Source: Valencia hispanica
Lineage: Eukaryota; Chordata; Actinopteri; Cyprinodontiformes; Valenciidae
Direction: 5' to 3'
Assembly: GCA_963556495.2 (NCBI GenBank)
Contig: OY747723.1
Span: 10,882,501 to 10,946,500, forward strand
Length of the DNA: 64,000 nt
Part shown: positions 1 to 10,552 of the stretch, in pieces
How the letters are laid out: the number at the start of each line of letters is the position of its first letter
Numbering within the stretch: the first letter of the stretch is position 1
Program-made: the position numbers and the translations under genes
Notes under the pieces: model-generated
Told to the model about the DNA's origin: nothing
Database searches by the model: none
The model's input: the letters and a program-made list of their open reading frames with translations, nothing else

Positions 1-965
1 TAATTGATGAGGTGATAGAAATGAAAATTCCAGCCAGTTTTAAAATTATGTATCTTGGGAGAGTTGAGACTCTTAATTTTAAAATGAAGGGATGACTAGA
101 AAACCCTTCGAATATGAAAGCAATAACCAGAAGATGGCGGAGTGATTTGGTACCTAAAGTGGAAGGATGGGGCTGCACAGTGGCGTAGTTGGTAGCACTG
201 TTGCCTTGGAGCAAGAAGGTTCTGGGTTCGGATCCCAGCCTGGGGTCTTTCTGCATGGAGTTTGCATGTTCTCCCTGTGCATGTGTGGGTTCTCTCCAGG
301 TACACCAGCTTCCTCCCACAGTCCAAAAACATGACTGTTAAGTGAATTGGTTGAGTGTGTGTGTGTGTGCATGGTTGTTTGTCCTGTGTGTCTCTCTGTT
401 GCCCTGCGATGGACTGGCGAGCTGTCCAGGGTGTACCCCGCCTCTTGCCCCATGACAGCTGGAGATAGGCACCAGCCCCCCCGCGACCCTGCATAGGAAT
501 GACGGGTACAGAAAATGGATGGATGGATGGATGGAAGTGGAAGAATGGATTGTTGTAATGCTAAGTATTTACAATATGGAAAAATTAACTGCATCAATAA
601 GATTAGAAGTCGAGTTTAACAATATCTGCAAAGGATGGTTAAAATATATCAGGCAACATAGATCTGATGTTGTTTAGGACTTGGTCAGATGTTTGAATGT
701 TTATGAATATCTTCTCTATGTATCGTGTAGAAGACTGAGGAAAGCATATATACAGAAAATATCACAAAGAAGAACATATATCGCACCCCGGTTCTAAGCT
801 ACGTTTTTTTCTTTTATTTGAAATTTTGTTTCATTATATTCAAAACTTAATGTCTTGTGAATATGGCCACTCAGGGAAAACAGGTGACAGTTTTATTGTA
901 GAGACTTTGTTTGCCGTTGAATCCTGTGTAATTAAGACTGTGGAAATGACAATAAAAATATAAAT
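1..965 (+). mobile_element. L1-type LINE remnant (3' end of ORF2 plus 3' UTR)
   Basis: Read in the + frame, the stretch around 113-170 gives NMKAITRRWRSDLVPKVE and the stretch after the nested SINE (from about 535) gives EEWIVVMLSIYNMEKLT, the usual pattern near the C-terminus of fish L1/Tx1 ORF2 proteins. The frame carries a stop before this motif (about 95) and ends about 675. AT-rich sequence then runs to an AATAAA-like string near 950. It is a dead 5'-truncated copy; the window begins inside it. Family assignment is from motif memory only. Confidence 0.6.
171..534 (+). mobile_element. tRNA-derived SINE inserted in the L1 remnant
   Basis: The head has RNA polymerase III A-box-like (tggcgtagttggtagc) and B-box-like (ggttcggatccc) strings; the body has the conserved teleost segment with cctcccacagtccaaaaaca, and the tail is (atgg)n. 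A 14-bp target duplication flanks it: aagtggaaggatgg at 157-170 and aagtggaagaatgg at 535-548, differing at one base. That duplication interrupts the L1 coding frame, proving later insertion. A (gt)n run sits at about 353-369. Confidence 0.8.
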
Positions 966-1431
966 GATTCTTTTATTTTTTTATTGGCTAAATCCATTCA
1001 AGTATGTCAGTTCCATGTTTTACAGGCACTTCTTTCCCACACATAATGTGATGTTGCCTCCTAAGATAAATAATTAATGAAAGCTAGAAATCTATATTTT
1101 GAATACAGTTTTAATGTCTTTATATAATATAGCTCCTTAGAAACAAATGGTCGGTGCATCTCTAATAAATTCACCAACTAAGGGTTATCAGAAAATGTAT
1201 TTGGAAAATTTGGAGTTGCTGTTTTGTTTTTATTCCACTCTCTAGTCATGGCAGTGCTCTCTAGCTCCCTCTCCTAGCTTCCCCATTTTCTTCTCTGGAC
1301 AAAGGATTTTCCTAAAGTCCAAAATAATCAGAACGAGGTCTGAGTAGAGAAAATATTATCAGTCTTCTACTCTCAGTCCCTGTACTTCTTACAGAATTTA
1401 AGTCTGTCCTTAAGGCTTCTTTTGGACAGAT

Positions 1432-1572
1432 GTTTCCTTAAATAGGAAACTTTTTAACTGATTGGAATGGTTGTATAAATGTATTGAAATGACTTCTTGT
1501 TAAGTGCCTTGAGATGACATCTGTTGTGATTTGGCGCTATATAAATAAATGAATTGAATTGAATTGAATGTT
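1432..1572 (+). mobile_element. L2-type LINE 3' tail, 5'-truncated
   Basis: It contains the tail shared with the L2-type LINE at 47955-49866: the ttccttaaataggaaac segment, then ccttgagatgacatctg, ggcgctatataaataaa and a (gaatt)n end. Only the last 140 bp are present, typical of abortive LINE integration. Confidence 0.85.
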
Positions 1573-2113
1573 GCTTCTTTTTAAATTTTTGTCAAAAGGC
1601 CATCACACCTACCAACGCTGAGCCTTCTCTGGTATTCTCACAGTTTTCTTTCATTATGACATGGTACCAGCATTTCTGTGCTTGTTTCCTAGATGCTATA
1701 ATGTTGCCACCAGTGCAGAGCATGCTCAATACTAACAGCAGGTGGGGATGAAGTGATCTTGAAGCCTTCTTCACTGCAGCTGTACATTTCACTTTGGAGA
1801 TAATCATGGCAATGCATTAATCAATTTAAAAAATAAAATAGAACAAATAAAAAAAATAGTCTAGATTGTGTATCATGCATGAATGATACATTAATTAACT
1901 ATTCTCTGTTTTCTTTGCCAGTACTTTTTTTATTTTGACAGTCAACTTTATGCCCCATCCATCATATTTGGGAACTTTTAAGATGACTGTTTTCCATCAC
2001 TTCCATCAAAACCCCGCAAAGAGGTCCATCATTTAAAGTAGCCTCAGCCCAACTGCATCTCTGTCTCTGACTGTCCTGACAGCTAATCTGTGTGTGTGTG
2101 TGTGTGTTCACAG
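1573..2113. other. Noncoding stretch upstream of FNDC4 exon
   Basis: I see no gene or recognisable repeat. A (tg)n run at about 2091-2108 abuts the splice acceptor of the exon at 2114. This is probably FNDC4 intron. Confidence 0.5.
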
Positions 2114-2229
2114 CAGTGCCAGCGGCGCCCGTAAATGTCTCTGTGACCCAGCTGAGGGCGCACTCAGCCATGGTGACCTGGAACGTCCCTCAGAGTGACA
2201 ACGTCATCGGTTATGCAATTTCTCAGCAG
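2114..2229 (+). CDS. fndc4: FNDC4 exon: N-terminal half of the fibronectin III domain
   Basis: The exon reads VPAAPVNVSVTQLRAHSA, continues through MVTWNVPQSDNVIGYAISQQ and stops at cag|gtacag. This is the first half of the FNIII fold shared by FNDC4 and FNDC5 (irisin); the downstream exons, with HFRTL after the fold and a C-terminus of the SIxxI-V type, favour FNDC4. FNDC4 is a small type I membrane protein whose shed ectodomain acts as an anti-inflammatory factor in mammals. NVS is a possible N-glycosylation site. The acceptor is tgttcacag with a second cag 3 bp on, so the first base could be 2114 or 2117. The signal-peptide exon must lie left of the window. The next exon is 28.9 kb away. 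Confidence 0.93.
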
Positions 2230-2816
2230 GTACAGTGGCTCTCGGACTCCTCTGTGTTGCAGAATGGCCTCATCCAACCCCTAATCAATTAATTTAGCAT
2301 GGGTCCAAACTGTGACTTTGAAGGAAAACTTGGAGCGCTGCCACAATGAGGGCTAAAGCAGCCTCTCCAAAAATGAATTATTTATTTCTTTGTGATCGTC
2401 TCTGTCCCACGAGAGATGGATTATTCTCCAATTTGTCTTCAGGACCTTTAAAAACCTGCGTCATTTATTAACCCTGCAGACAACTAGCAATCTGCTCAAA
2501 CACTTTGAGAGGTTTGGAAACATTTCAGGGGGGTTTGCTCTTAAACATTTCAATAGCTTAAAAGCTTGTTGAAGTCAGGGATGGCTGTGGGTCCACTTTG
2601 GTTACTGGAAGAAATAATAAAAAAACAAATATCTTGATTAAAACCTGCACAGCCAAATGCAGAACTTTCCAACCATCCAATTATGAAGAAAAACTTAAAT
2701 GTATTTGTTTGGAACCTGGTTTGAGTCCAGAAGATATGCTCTGGAGCTTTTTTACTGCTTCATGAAACATGTTTTAAATGTAATAAGATGTTAGAACAGC
2801 CGTTTGTTTCTCTACT

Positions 2817-3019
2817 GTCTTGTTTCCCAACCGTGCTCCCAAGGCACACTGCTATGCGTGTTTTAGATGTTTCCCTGCTTAAGCACACCTGATTTCTATT
2901 GATGGCTGATTGAAAGGCTTTTTGCTGAACTGCAATCATCTGAACCAGGTGTGTTAAAGCAGGGAAACATCTAAAACATGCAGGCAGTGTGCCTTGAGGA
3001 CCAGAGTTGGGAAACGCTG
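2817..3019. mobile_element. Foldback MITE, probably hAT-type
   Basis: Two arms of about 70 bp (2822-2890 and 2945-3017) are imperfect inverted copies: caaggcacactgc and gttttagatgtttccctgct on the left return as agcagggaaacatctaaaac and gcagtgtgcctt on the right. Ends read tgtttcccaac / gttgggaaacgctg. There is no coding capacity. The superfamily is an inference. Confidence 0.75.
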
Positions 3020-3479
3020 CTTTTCGGGTTTAACCCATGACATAGAGTAATACAATCCCCATTGATGAAGAAATTCCACAGTAGCTAAGGCTTAAAGCAT
3101 GGTTGCATGTGGAACCTGGCTTGTTTACACAACTCGCTTTAAGACTCAAACATAATGGTTCATCTATCTGTTTTGAAGAAAAGTAACTTGAAATGACCAA
3201 TAAGAGGTAAAACAACCATTGTTTGCAATAAAACCCTAGATTTGTTGCACAAGTCAGTTTATTATAAGTGCTCACTCTTTGAAGAACACCGTTTGTTGTC
3301 TCAAGATTAAGCTGCCCTCACGTCAATGGAGTCAACTAAAAAACAGCCTTGTTATGATCAGATCTTTTTTTTAATGTAATGCCATTCATGAAGTTGGCAC
3401 ACAACTGCCAATATTTCATTTAAAAAGATTTACCACCTCATACATAATAGGAAAATTGCTACCAGCAGTTGCAAAACAG

Positions 3480-4165
3480 ACTCGCATCATGATAGAATCT
3501 CCTTTGTGCTTTATTATTGGTTGGCTGTTCTTGATCTTACACTTCAGATCTGAGCATCATTCATGAATGCCTCACATCATGTATGAATCTCAACTTTGTC
3601 CCTCTACTTACTGTCTTCAGTTTGTCTTCTGTGAACAACTTCTAGGTCACATAAAATCATCTTAAAGAAATCTTAAGTGACTGTGGCTCAGTAGGTAGAG
3701 TAGTTGTCTTGCAATCGGAGTTCAAGTCCAGCTTCCTCCTGTCACATGATGATGTGCCCCTGAGCAAGGCATCTAACCCCAAGTTGCCTACTGAGCTCAC
3801 CCTTGTTAAATAGATAAAATAGATTTGAGATGTATGGTTTGGAGTTCATCTCAAAACTAGGATGATCCTCCTTCATCTAGAATCCTGATTAAACACTTAT
3901 CAACTCAAAGATTCTCTGCTGATATCAGATTTTCTGATCAATATAATTCTTCTATTACCAGATGCAGTAACCTCACATCATGATATGACCTCTAGTGTAC
4001 TTTACTTGAATTTTTGCCTTTCTTGCTTTTTCGGCCAAATACAGATGCTGATAAAATTGTGGTTTTCTAATTAATATAATGCTTCCAATTCCAGATGCAG
4101 CAAAGTAGTTCCACATCATAATAGGTCCACATCTGTACTTTGCTATTGGTTGGCTGTTAATTGTT
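3480..4165. repeat. Degenerate intronic repeats around a SINE
   Basis: A weakly conserved unit (cacatcatgata, then cctc, then tgtactttgctattggttgg) appears near 3485-3535, 3970-4020 and 4110-4165. The last two are about 145 bp apart. The origin is unknown. Confidence 0.35.
3676..3800 (+). mobile_element. tRNA-derived SINE (short)
   Basis: The head tggctcagtaggtagag resembles a tRNA A box and gttcaagtcc a B box. The body continues with cctgagcaaggcatctaacccc, a common teleost SINE core. It is not a tRNA gene, because no cloverleaf or CCA-end context follows. Confidence 0.65.
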
Positions 4166-4167
4166 AT

Positions 4168-4212
4168 AGTCTGTCAATTCAATTTTCAATTCAGTTTATT
4201 CATATAGCACCA
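4168..4212 (-). mobile_element. Short L2-type tail, reverse orientation
   Basis: caattcagtttattcatata with gcaccaatt is the reverse complement of the L2-type tail seen at 1432-1572 and 49772-49866. Nothing upstream in the LINE is retained. Confidence 0.6.
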
Positions 4213-4215
4213 ATT

Positions 4216-5247
4216 GTGTGGGGCGCTAAGTGAGGCTTAGGATGCGGCTGCTAGCCACCGTTAGCCTGGAACGTCATTCCCCCACGGACCTGTCCAGTTT
4301 CGTGGGCAGCAATCCTTTCATCGGCATCAGCTCGTTCAGCTCGTGGCTCCCGTAGCAGGCAGGTCAGCGGCACAGCAGCAGGCCGGCGGAGCATCAGAAA
4401 AGAGAGGCTCCCTCTCCCTCTGTGGAATCTGTAATTCAAAAGATTCTTTTTGCAGTTTCCAACAAGTCATTCAAGACTTATTTCATCAGCTGAATACAGC
4501 CACCTGATCAATCGGCAGACTGTAGAAGTCTTTTGAATCCAAAGAGTTTCTTCCAGAAACTCGCCTCCCCCCTCCCCAGCGAAGGAGATTTAAAGCTCGC
4601 GCTTTTCCTTTGTTGTTGCCCACGGACAAAGAGGAAGAAGTTCAGGGCGGTCGCTGGTTTGGGTTGAGTTTGGGCGATCACAACTCCCCCTCTTCCTTTT
4701 GAACCTAAAGTGTTGTTTGATCAGTACTCCTACAGGCCCTATTTCCAGCTTACTAAGCATGAAACTCAATAAAACGTTTGCTCATGACAAATTTACCCCG
4801 ACTGCTAGGTAAGCAGACAGTTGATCTTCATAAACTTGTTCTTACCTCTGGATTAAAGGTTTCTTAATATCAGGCAAGTAGAAAGTTCAGCTTCCCATCT
4901 AATAAATGTGTCTGAAGAGAAGTAAAAGCTGACGAAAAGTCAATAAATAAACAGGCTGACAGGAGGCTTGAGGCTCTCCAGATGTCTGAATCAGACCGTC
5001 CCCTGCTCCTCTGGCAGCGTTGCAGGCAACACATCAGCGAAGATTTTATTTTCTCCAAGCTCAGAGACTTAGGAGACCTTAAAAAGGTTTGTTAATCAGT
5101 GTTTCTGCTACAAGGTCTGACTTGAGAGAAAGACAAGGACATTTGAAAAAATGCAACAAATCAAACCTGCAAAGGTACCTTAGTCTAAATAGTAGTTTCA
5201 TTCTATTTCCGGAAGATACATATATAGGATAGAATAGTATGCACAGG
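4216..5247. other. Intronic sequence with a GC-rich block
   Basis: 4216-4640 is unusually GC- and CpG-rich for this intron, with no open frame I believe. 4640-5247 is ordinary AT-rich intron. I could not assign either part to a family. Confidence 0.3.
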
Positions 5248-5253
5248 AGCATC
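5248..5253 (+). repeat. Target-site duplication, left copy (AGCATC)
   Basis: AGCATC lies directly before the first base of the Maverick and is repeated exactly at 19064-19069 after its last base. A 6-bp duplication is the known size for Maverick/Polinton integrases. Confidence 0.93.
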
Positions 5254-5282
5254 AGAGAAAGTATAGACCACTAGCTGTCAAA

Positions 5283-5650
5283 ATGCAAATGAGACCACGC
5301 CCCTTCCGGTCACGCCCCCTTTCGACCACGCCCACTTCTGGATACGTCCCTTCCGGTTACACCCAGTTTTACAGGCACTCTGGCTGCCGGAACAAGCTCC
5401 GCCCTGTCACAATAAGCTCCGCCCCATTATGGCCCAGCCCACCTGTCACAATAAGCCCCGCCCCTTGATGGCCCCGCCCACCTGTCAAAATGGGATACGC
5501 CCCCTGGTGGCCACGCTCACCTGTCAAGATAGGACACACCCACCTGTCAAAATTGGGTATGCCCCCTGGTGGCCACGCCCACCTGTCAAAATAGGACACG
5601 CCCACCTGTCGAAATAGGGTACGCCCCCTGATGGTCACGCCCACCTGTCA
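5283..5650. repeat. GC-rich subterminal repeats of the Maverick (left)
   Basis: About a dozen degenerate copies of ccacgcccacctgtcaaaat, some opening with cttccgg and some with ggtatgccccctggtgg. The right terminal repeat has the same units at about 18722-19040, but fewer of them. The regular spacing of GC-box-like cacgccc strings could serve as protein-binding or replication-terminus sites; that is inference. Confidence 0.8.
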
Positions 5651-6170
5651 AAATATGGCACTAAATGGCTCCCTCTAGTGGTTCTACAATTAAACTACAT
5701 GCAAAAAATGAAAATACCTCCCCCTAGTGGCCCAATAAATACTATTACACCAAAACTTATAAATGCCTCCCTCTAGTGGTTCAAAATTAATATAACAGCC
5801 TATTGTATAATTGGCCCCCTCTAGTGGATCAAAGTAACATTACATGCAAATGTAAAAATACCTCCCCCTAGTGGCTCAAAAATTAAATGACATGCAAATA
5901 TGAAAATACCTCCCTCTAGTGGCTCAAAAATTAAACTACATGCATATATGAAAATACCTCCCCCTAGTGGCCCAATAAATAGTATTACACCAAAATATAT
6001 AAATACCTCCCTCTAGTGGTTCAAAATTAATATTACAGCCTATTGCATAATTGGCCCCCTCTAGTGGATCAAAGTAACATTACACCCAAATGTGAAAATA
6101 CCTCCCCCTAGTGGCTCAAAAATTAAATTACAGCCTATAGTATATATAGCGCCCCCAATGGTTTGAATCT
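5650..6170. repeat. CTAGTGG tandem array in left terminal repeat
   Basis: Roughly nine degenerate units of about 55-60 bp centre on cctccc(c/t)ctagtgg followed by ctcaaaaattaaa and acatgcaaatatgaaaat. The mirror-image array is at 18235-18720. Units are too variable for CRISPR. Confidence 0.8.
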
Positions 6171-6719
6171 AACTCCTCAGTGTCATCAGAACATGTCTGA
6201 ACAAGTCCCTTTAATATTATACGGTCTGGGCTCTGTCTCAACATGACTCCTTGAGCATTCCATTTTATTTTAAACAGTTAAAAGGTGCTTTTTAGCTTCC
6301 TGACTTTAATTTAAAACCACATTAGCTCCAACACTCTAGAGACACCATTACATCTGATTCTAACAATTCAACCATGATAAATTAAACTTGTAAGAGCACA
6401 AAAAAGAGAATTTATTCACCCACAGCTATGTTGAAGCAGATGCTCATCCTTTTGTTGATTTTAACAATGCACCATTACACAGTCTTTAAAAACAGATAAG
6501 GATTTAAAAAAACATCACTTTAAACCTGGTTGCTTTAAGCTGGAAATAAGAAATCTATCAAACTACTAAAGTTACTGATAAAAAACAGTCCACCAATCGG
6601 CGTTTGACACGCCCCTGCTCTGCTTTGTATTCGCTGTATTTATCACACCCCTGACTTCACCTACGTCCGCAAGTCAGGTAAACCGGTTTGGGTGGTGCTC
6701 ACCGGGCGGCATTTACCTG

Positions 6720-6726
6720 TATAAAA
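6720..6726 (+). promoter_or_regulatory. TATA box in the left terminal repeat
   Basis: TATAAAA lies 31 bp before an ATG at 6757 and faces inward toward the polymerase. The same promoter, inverted, is at 17664-17670. A transcription start near 6750 is inferred from spacing. Confidence 0.65.
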
Positions 6727-6744
6727 GGCTGTCGGAAAACGGTT

Positions 6745-7595
6745 AATCTCTACAGCATGCTGGAAGGACCTCATTCAACAATCCGACCTTAAGGACACGG
6801 AGCGCGGTGCTGCGACGAACAAAGAAAACAGCGGTTTCACGAAGACTGTGTCACCGGCTTCATTCGAGGGGAATCCCACAAGCCCGCGTCATTGTCAGAG
6901 CTGAGTCCTGGCGGGATTCCCGAGCTTCCCCTGCTAAGAGCTGGAGTTACGGGTTCAGCGGTGAAATCAACTTCACAGCGACTTCAGGAAATCTTCACAT
7001 CGGCGACCTGTATTATCGGTTTGGAGCGAGGTGAGTAAATGTTTTTTTAGCTCGCAATTGTGCGATCGTCTACGGATGTTTGATAGCACCAAGATGGATT
7101 CGCTGCTGGCTTATCGATAGATTCACCATAGCATACATACTCTGTTACAGCTAGAAGTATCGCTCAACTCCAGTTACTGCTCTGAGCTGGTTTTGGGCTG
7201 GAGCGGGAAAAAGGCGGTGGAGATTGTTACAAAGCGAAACTCCACTCTGAGGTGAGTTTACTTTTTTTAAAATTATGTTGACTGTTTAGATACGGGTATT
7301 ACCGTATTTTTATTTATTTTATTATATTCCTGACTTTTACCTGCGTTTTATCATAGATCGTGATCGAAGCGCGGAGCTGTTTGCAATTGGATCTCAGCGG
7401 ATCTGCCCAACGCCAGCCTTGATACTTCAATTAACAGTGAGACTGTCTGGAGCTTTCTCCAGCTTGTGTATTGTCTGACTATGAATGTTTTATCATGTCC
7501 TTTTTTTTCTGATCGTATGTTTAAATAGCAAAATCAACCAGTCAGTATGAATGTCTCACAGGAGCTAAATAGTCCTCAACCGTCTAGTCAGGAAG
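6745..7595 (+). other. Spliced leader region of the polymerase transcript (predicted)
   Basis: After the TATA box comes an 11-codon upstream frame (ATG 6757, TAA at 6790). Candidate donors are gcgag|gtgagt (7030/7031) and tgag|gtgagt (7251/7252), and candidate acceptors are atcatag (ends 7356) and, after a T-run, aaatag (ends 7528). The first 160 bp are terminal-repeat sequence shared with the 5' end of the right-end gene. Splicing is predicted from consensus only. Confidence 0.45.
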
Positions 7596-10552
7596 ATGAA
7601 GAATTTCAGATCAATGTACGTGACGAATTCAATAACAGAGATCCGACACAACTTTGTCCGGCCTGAGGGTGATCATCCGTGTCCGTATGAATTTCATAAT
7701 CACATAATGAATATGCTCAGGGGTTTATCAGACCGGGTGACACCGCTGGTTAACACTAACGATATTGTGCAGATAGAGGTTAATGGACCCAGCGTGTCTC
7801 GCAGCGTGACTTTCTCTGTCGATGAAGGGGGGAGTAACGTCATGCACCAGTTCGAAACGTTTTTAGATGATCTGATGCAATCCAATGCTGAAATAGCCTC
7901 AACAGAGCGTTTGGAGTTTGTAATTCAAACAGTGCGTGATCTTAGCGGGGGAGCTAGACGAAAAGCTGAAATGTCTCTCGATTGCGAGCTTATACACAAG
8001 AAGAGACGCCACCTATATATTGTGAACAATGATCGAGATGATAAACTGTGTTTTGCTATTAGCTTAGCCTGTGTTGCAGACCCTAGCCTCGGCTCCGATG
8101 CGGCTATACAGCTCGGTAGAGAGTTGCAACAGCGTGCAGGCCTTTCAGAACACCCCCCCGTCAGATCAGGCGATATCCACAAATTTGAGAAGTTGTTGAA
8201 CAGAAAAATAGTTTTTTTTTATCAGAAGTGAGGGAGAGAGAGCTCTAGGGAAGATTCAGACCGACTTTGAGGACCGAAGCAGGACTGTTTTTCTATTGCA
8301 CTTCCGAGACCATTACTACGGGATCAAAAACTTGAAGGGTTTTATAGGGGCTCGGGATATTTGTCACTACTGTTTCGATCCTATAGGGCATAAATACAAT
8401 CATGTATGCAAAGGTTCGTGCGCTGTCTGCAATGATGCAGCGTGTGCTCAGGGGGTTACAAATCCGATTCTCTGTCATGACTGTAACAGATATTGCAAGA
8501 ACCAGACGTGTTACGATCGACATAAAGTACCTGAGCTAAAACCCAGGGCGCGTGTGATGGTCAGTCATTGTGATCAGGTGAAGAAATGTCCCAACTGTGG
8601 GTTAAACTATAACCAGAGTCTCACAACAGGCAAGAAGCATGTGTGTCAAGGGAAGAAGTGTAGGATTTGTGGGGGTAAGCTTGATAAGGACCAGCCGGCA
8701 TCAGACCATAAATGTTATATCCAGACATGTTCTGTCGATACCGAAATAAGTGACAAGGTGATTTTTAACGATATTGAAACTTTCCCATGTGCGCAGGGTG
8801 AGCATGTTCCATTTCTGATCTGTTCAAAGTACACATCTGGCGAGGAGTGGTCAGCCTACGGCAGTGATTGTATTCGGGAGTTTATTCGTGAAATCAGGAG
8901 GCCAGGCCGTCGGAATTACACATGTGTAGCCCATAATGCTAGAGCTTTTGATTCCTACCTTGTTCTGAATGCAATGACAGAGATGGGTTTAAATCCTGAC
9001 ATCATTATGCAAGGGTGTAAAATTCTGAGCATCACTGATCCTGATTACGGTTTGAGGTTCATTGACAGCCTATCTTTCCTTGCCATGAAGCTTAGTAAAA
9101 TGCCTGAAGCCCTCGGTTTTCCTGACCATAGCAAGGGCTATTTCCCACACCGTTTCTCATCCTCTGATAATCTTAGCTATGTAGGTTCTTACCCGCTGCC
9201 ATCATTTTACGGTGTTGAGCGAATGAATCGTGCTGAGCAGGAGGAATTCTATACATGGTACGCTGAGGTTAGCAAGGGCGTGTTTGACTTTAAAAAGGAG
9301 GCTCTCTTTTACTGTAAGAATGATGTGGAGATACTCCTACAAGGATGTACAAGGTTTTGTCAGGAGTTTTTTAACGACAGTCAGATTGACCCTTTTAACA
9401 GGATCACCATCGCAAGTGCTTGTATGAAAGTGTTTCAAAGCAATCATTTGAAGGCAGACACTCTCGCTGTGCCTTCACCTACAGACTACAGCGAACAGTT
9501 TAAAAAGTTTTCCACAGCTTCCGTTGAATGGTTGGAATATGTTTCACATACAAGGAGGGTTGGAATACAGCATGCTCTAAGAGGTGGTGAGAAAAAGATT
9601 GGATCATACTTTTTAGACGGTTACCTGGAGGTAGGGGAGCGTAAAATAGGGTTTGAGTTCCATGGGTGTGAGCATCATGGCTGCACCACCTGTCGCTATC
9701 CAACAGCTGAGAGTCCATTGACCGGTGTGCCTTATGGGCAGCTCTACGCTGCGACCATGGAGAGGGAGCATGTGCTGAGGACTGTGTACGGTATAGAGCT
9801 CGAGGTGATGTGGGAACATGTGTGGGAAGAAATGAAGAAGAGTAACGCTGATGTGAAGCAGTTCATGATGACCTACCAGGCTCCTGCACCACTTACCCCC
9901 CTGTGAAGCGCTTTTTGGAGGGCGTACATGTGCAGTCAGGTTGAGGTACTCTGCAGCCCCCGGTGAACAGGTTCTTTACCAGGACGTGTGTAGTCTTTAC
10001 CCATTTGTTCAGAAGACGAAAAGCTTTCCTGTAGGGCACCCGATCATAATCAGGGAAAACTTTGATGATCCTAGAAATTATTATGGATTTATCAAAGCAG
10101 TCGTTTCACCACCTCGTGGTCTTTATTTCCCCATTCTACCATTCAGAACAGATCATGGAAAGCTTGTATTCACCCTCTGTCGCACATGTGCATTGGAGAA
10201 CAATCAGACACATAGTTGCACCCACACTGACACTGAGAGAGCCTTAACAGGTGTATGGGTGTCTGAAGAGCTTAAAGAAGCCCTTTCACACGGCTACAGA
10301 ATCGATCAGATCATTGAGGTGTGGCACTTTGAGCAGCATAGTGATCAGATCTTTGCAAAGTATGTCAACTCCTTTTTGAAGAACAAGCAGGAAGCTTCAG
10401 GTTATCCCGCTGATTGCAGCTGTAATACCGTTTCTCGGAGAATTGGTGGCTGGAATATTCCGCCGGTAGAAGTGTATTATGACACTGAGAGCATCACAGA
10501 AAATGTTTCTAGTCTCGCCGCATCAATTAAATTGTCTGAAGCAACGGGATAA
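7596..10552 (+). pseudogene. polB: Protein-primed type B DNA polymerase, broken and C-terminally truncated
   Basis: This enzyme replicates the linear element from its protein-primed ends. Three open segments in different frames are visible. 7596-8231 is the N-terminal domain; a frameshift lies in the T9 run at 8212-8220. The second segment, to 9906, carries zinc-finger-like CxxC clusters (about 8345-8730), the exonuclease motif FNDIETF near 8770, HNARAFDSYL near 8934, and YCKNDVEIL near 9310. A second frameshift lies in the C6 run at 9896-9901. The third, to 10552, has polymerase motif A (DVCSLYP near 9985) and ends its recognisable similarity at KQEASGYP near 10405. Motif B and motif C are absent: an internal deletion joins this point to unrelated sequence between about 10420 and 10550. 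The start is uncertain; an ATG at 7547 opens another frame. It is non-functional as it stands. Confidence 0.9.

Larger units (their letters stand above)
5254..6908 (+). repeat. Maverick left terminal inverted repeat
   Basis: It matches the reverse complement of 17472-19063. It holds, from outside in: GC-rich repeats (5283-5650), an array of cctccc-ctagtgg units (5650-6170), a unique block, and a TATA promoter with 5' leader (6590-6908). Identity stops after gctgagtcc at 6900-6908. The left copy lacks a 10-bp ccgcgtcaga segment present in the right copy and has more of the GC-rich repeat units. Confidence 0.92.

Noticed and set aside
171..240. Possible tRNA gene
   Set aside because: The A and B boxes belong to a SINE head with a body, tail and target duplication; the same applies to 3676-3800.
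154..597. Leftward open frames over the SINE
   Set aside because: They run antisense through repeat DNA and have no protein-like conservation.
4251..4439. CpG-rich block as a promoter or exon
   Set aside because: No splice sites, conserved frame or TATA/initiator pattern could be supported.
5650..6170. Regular repeats resembling a CRISPR array
   Set aside because: Units vary in sequence and length, lie inside an inverted repeat of a eukaryotic element, and are mirrored at 18235-18720.
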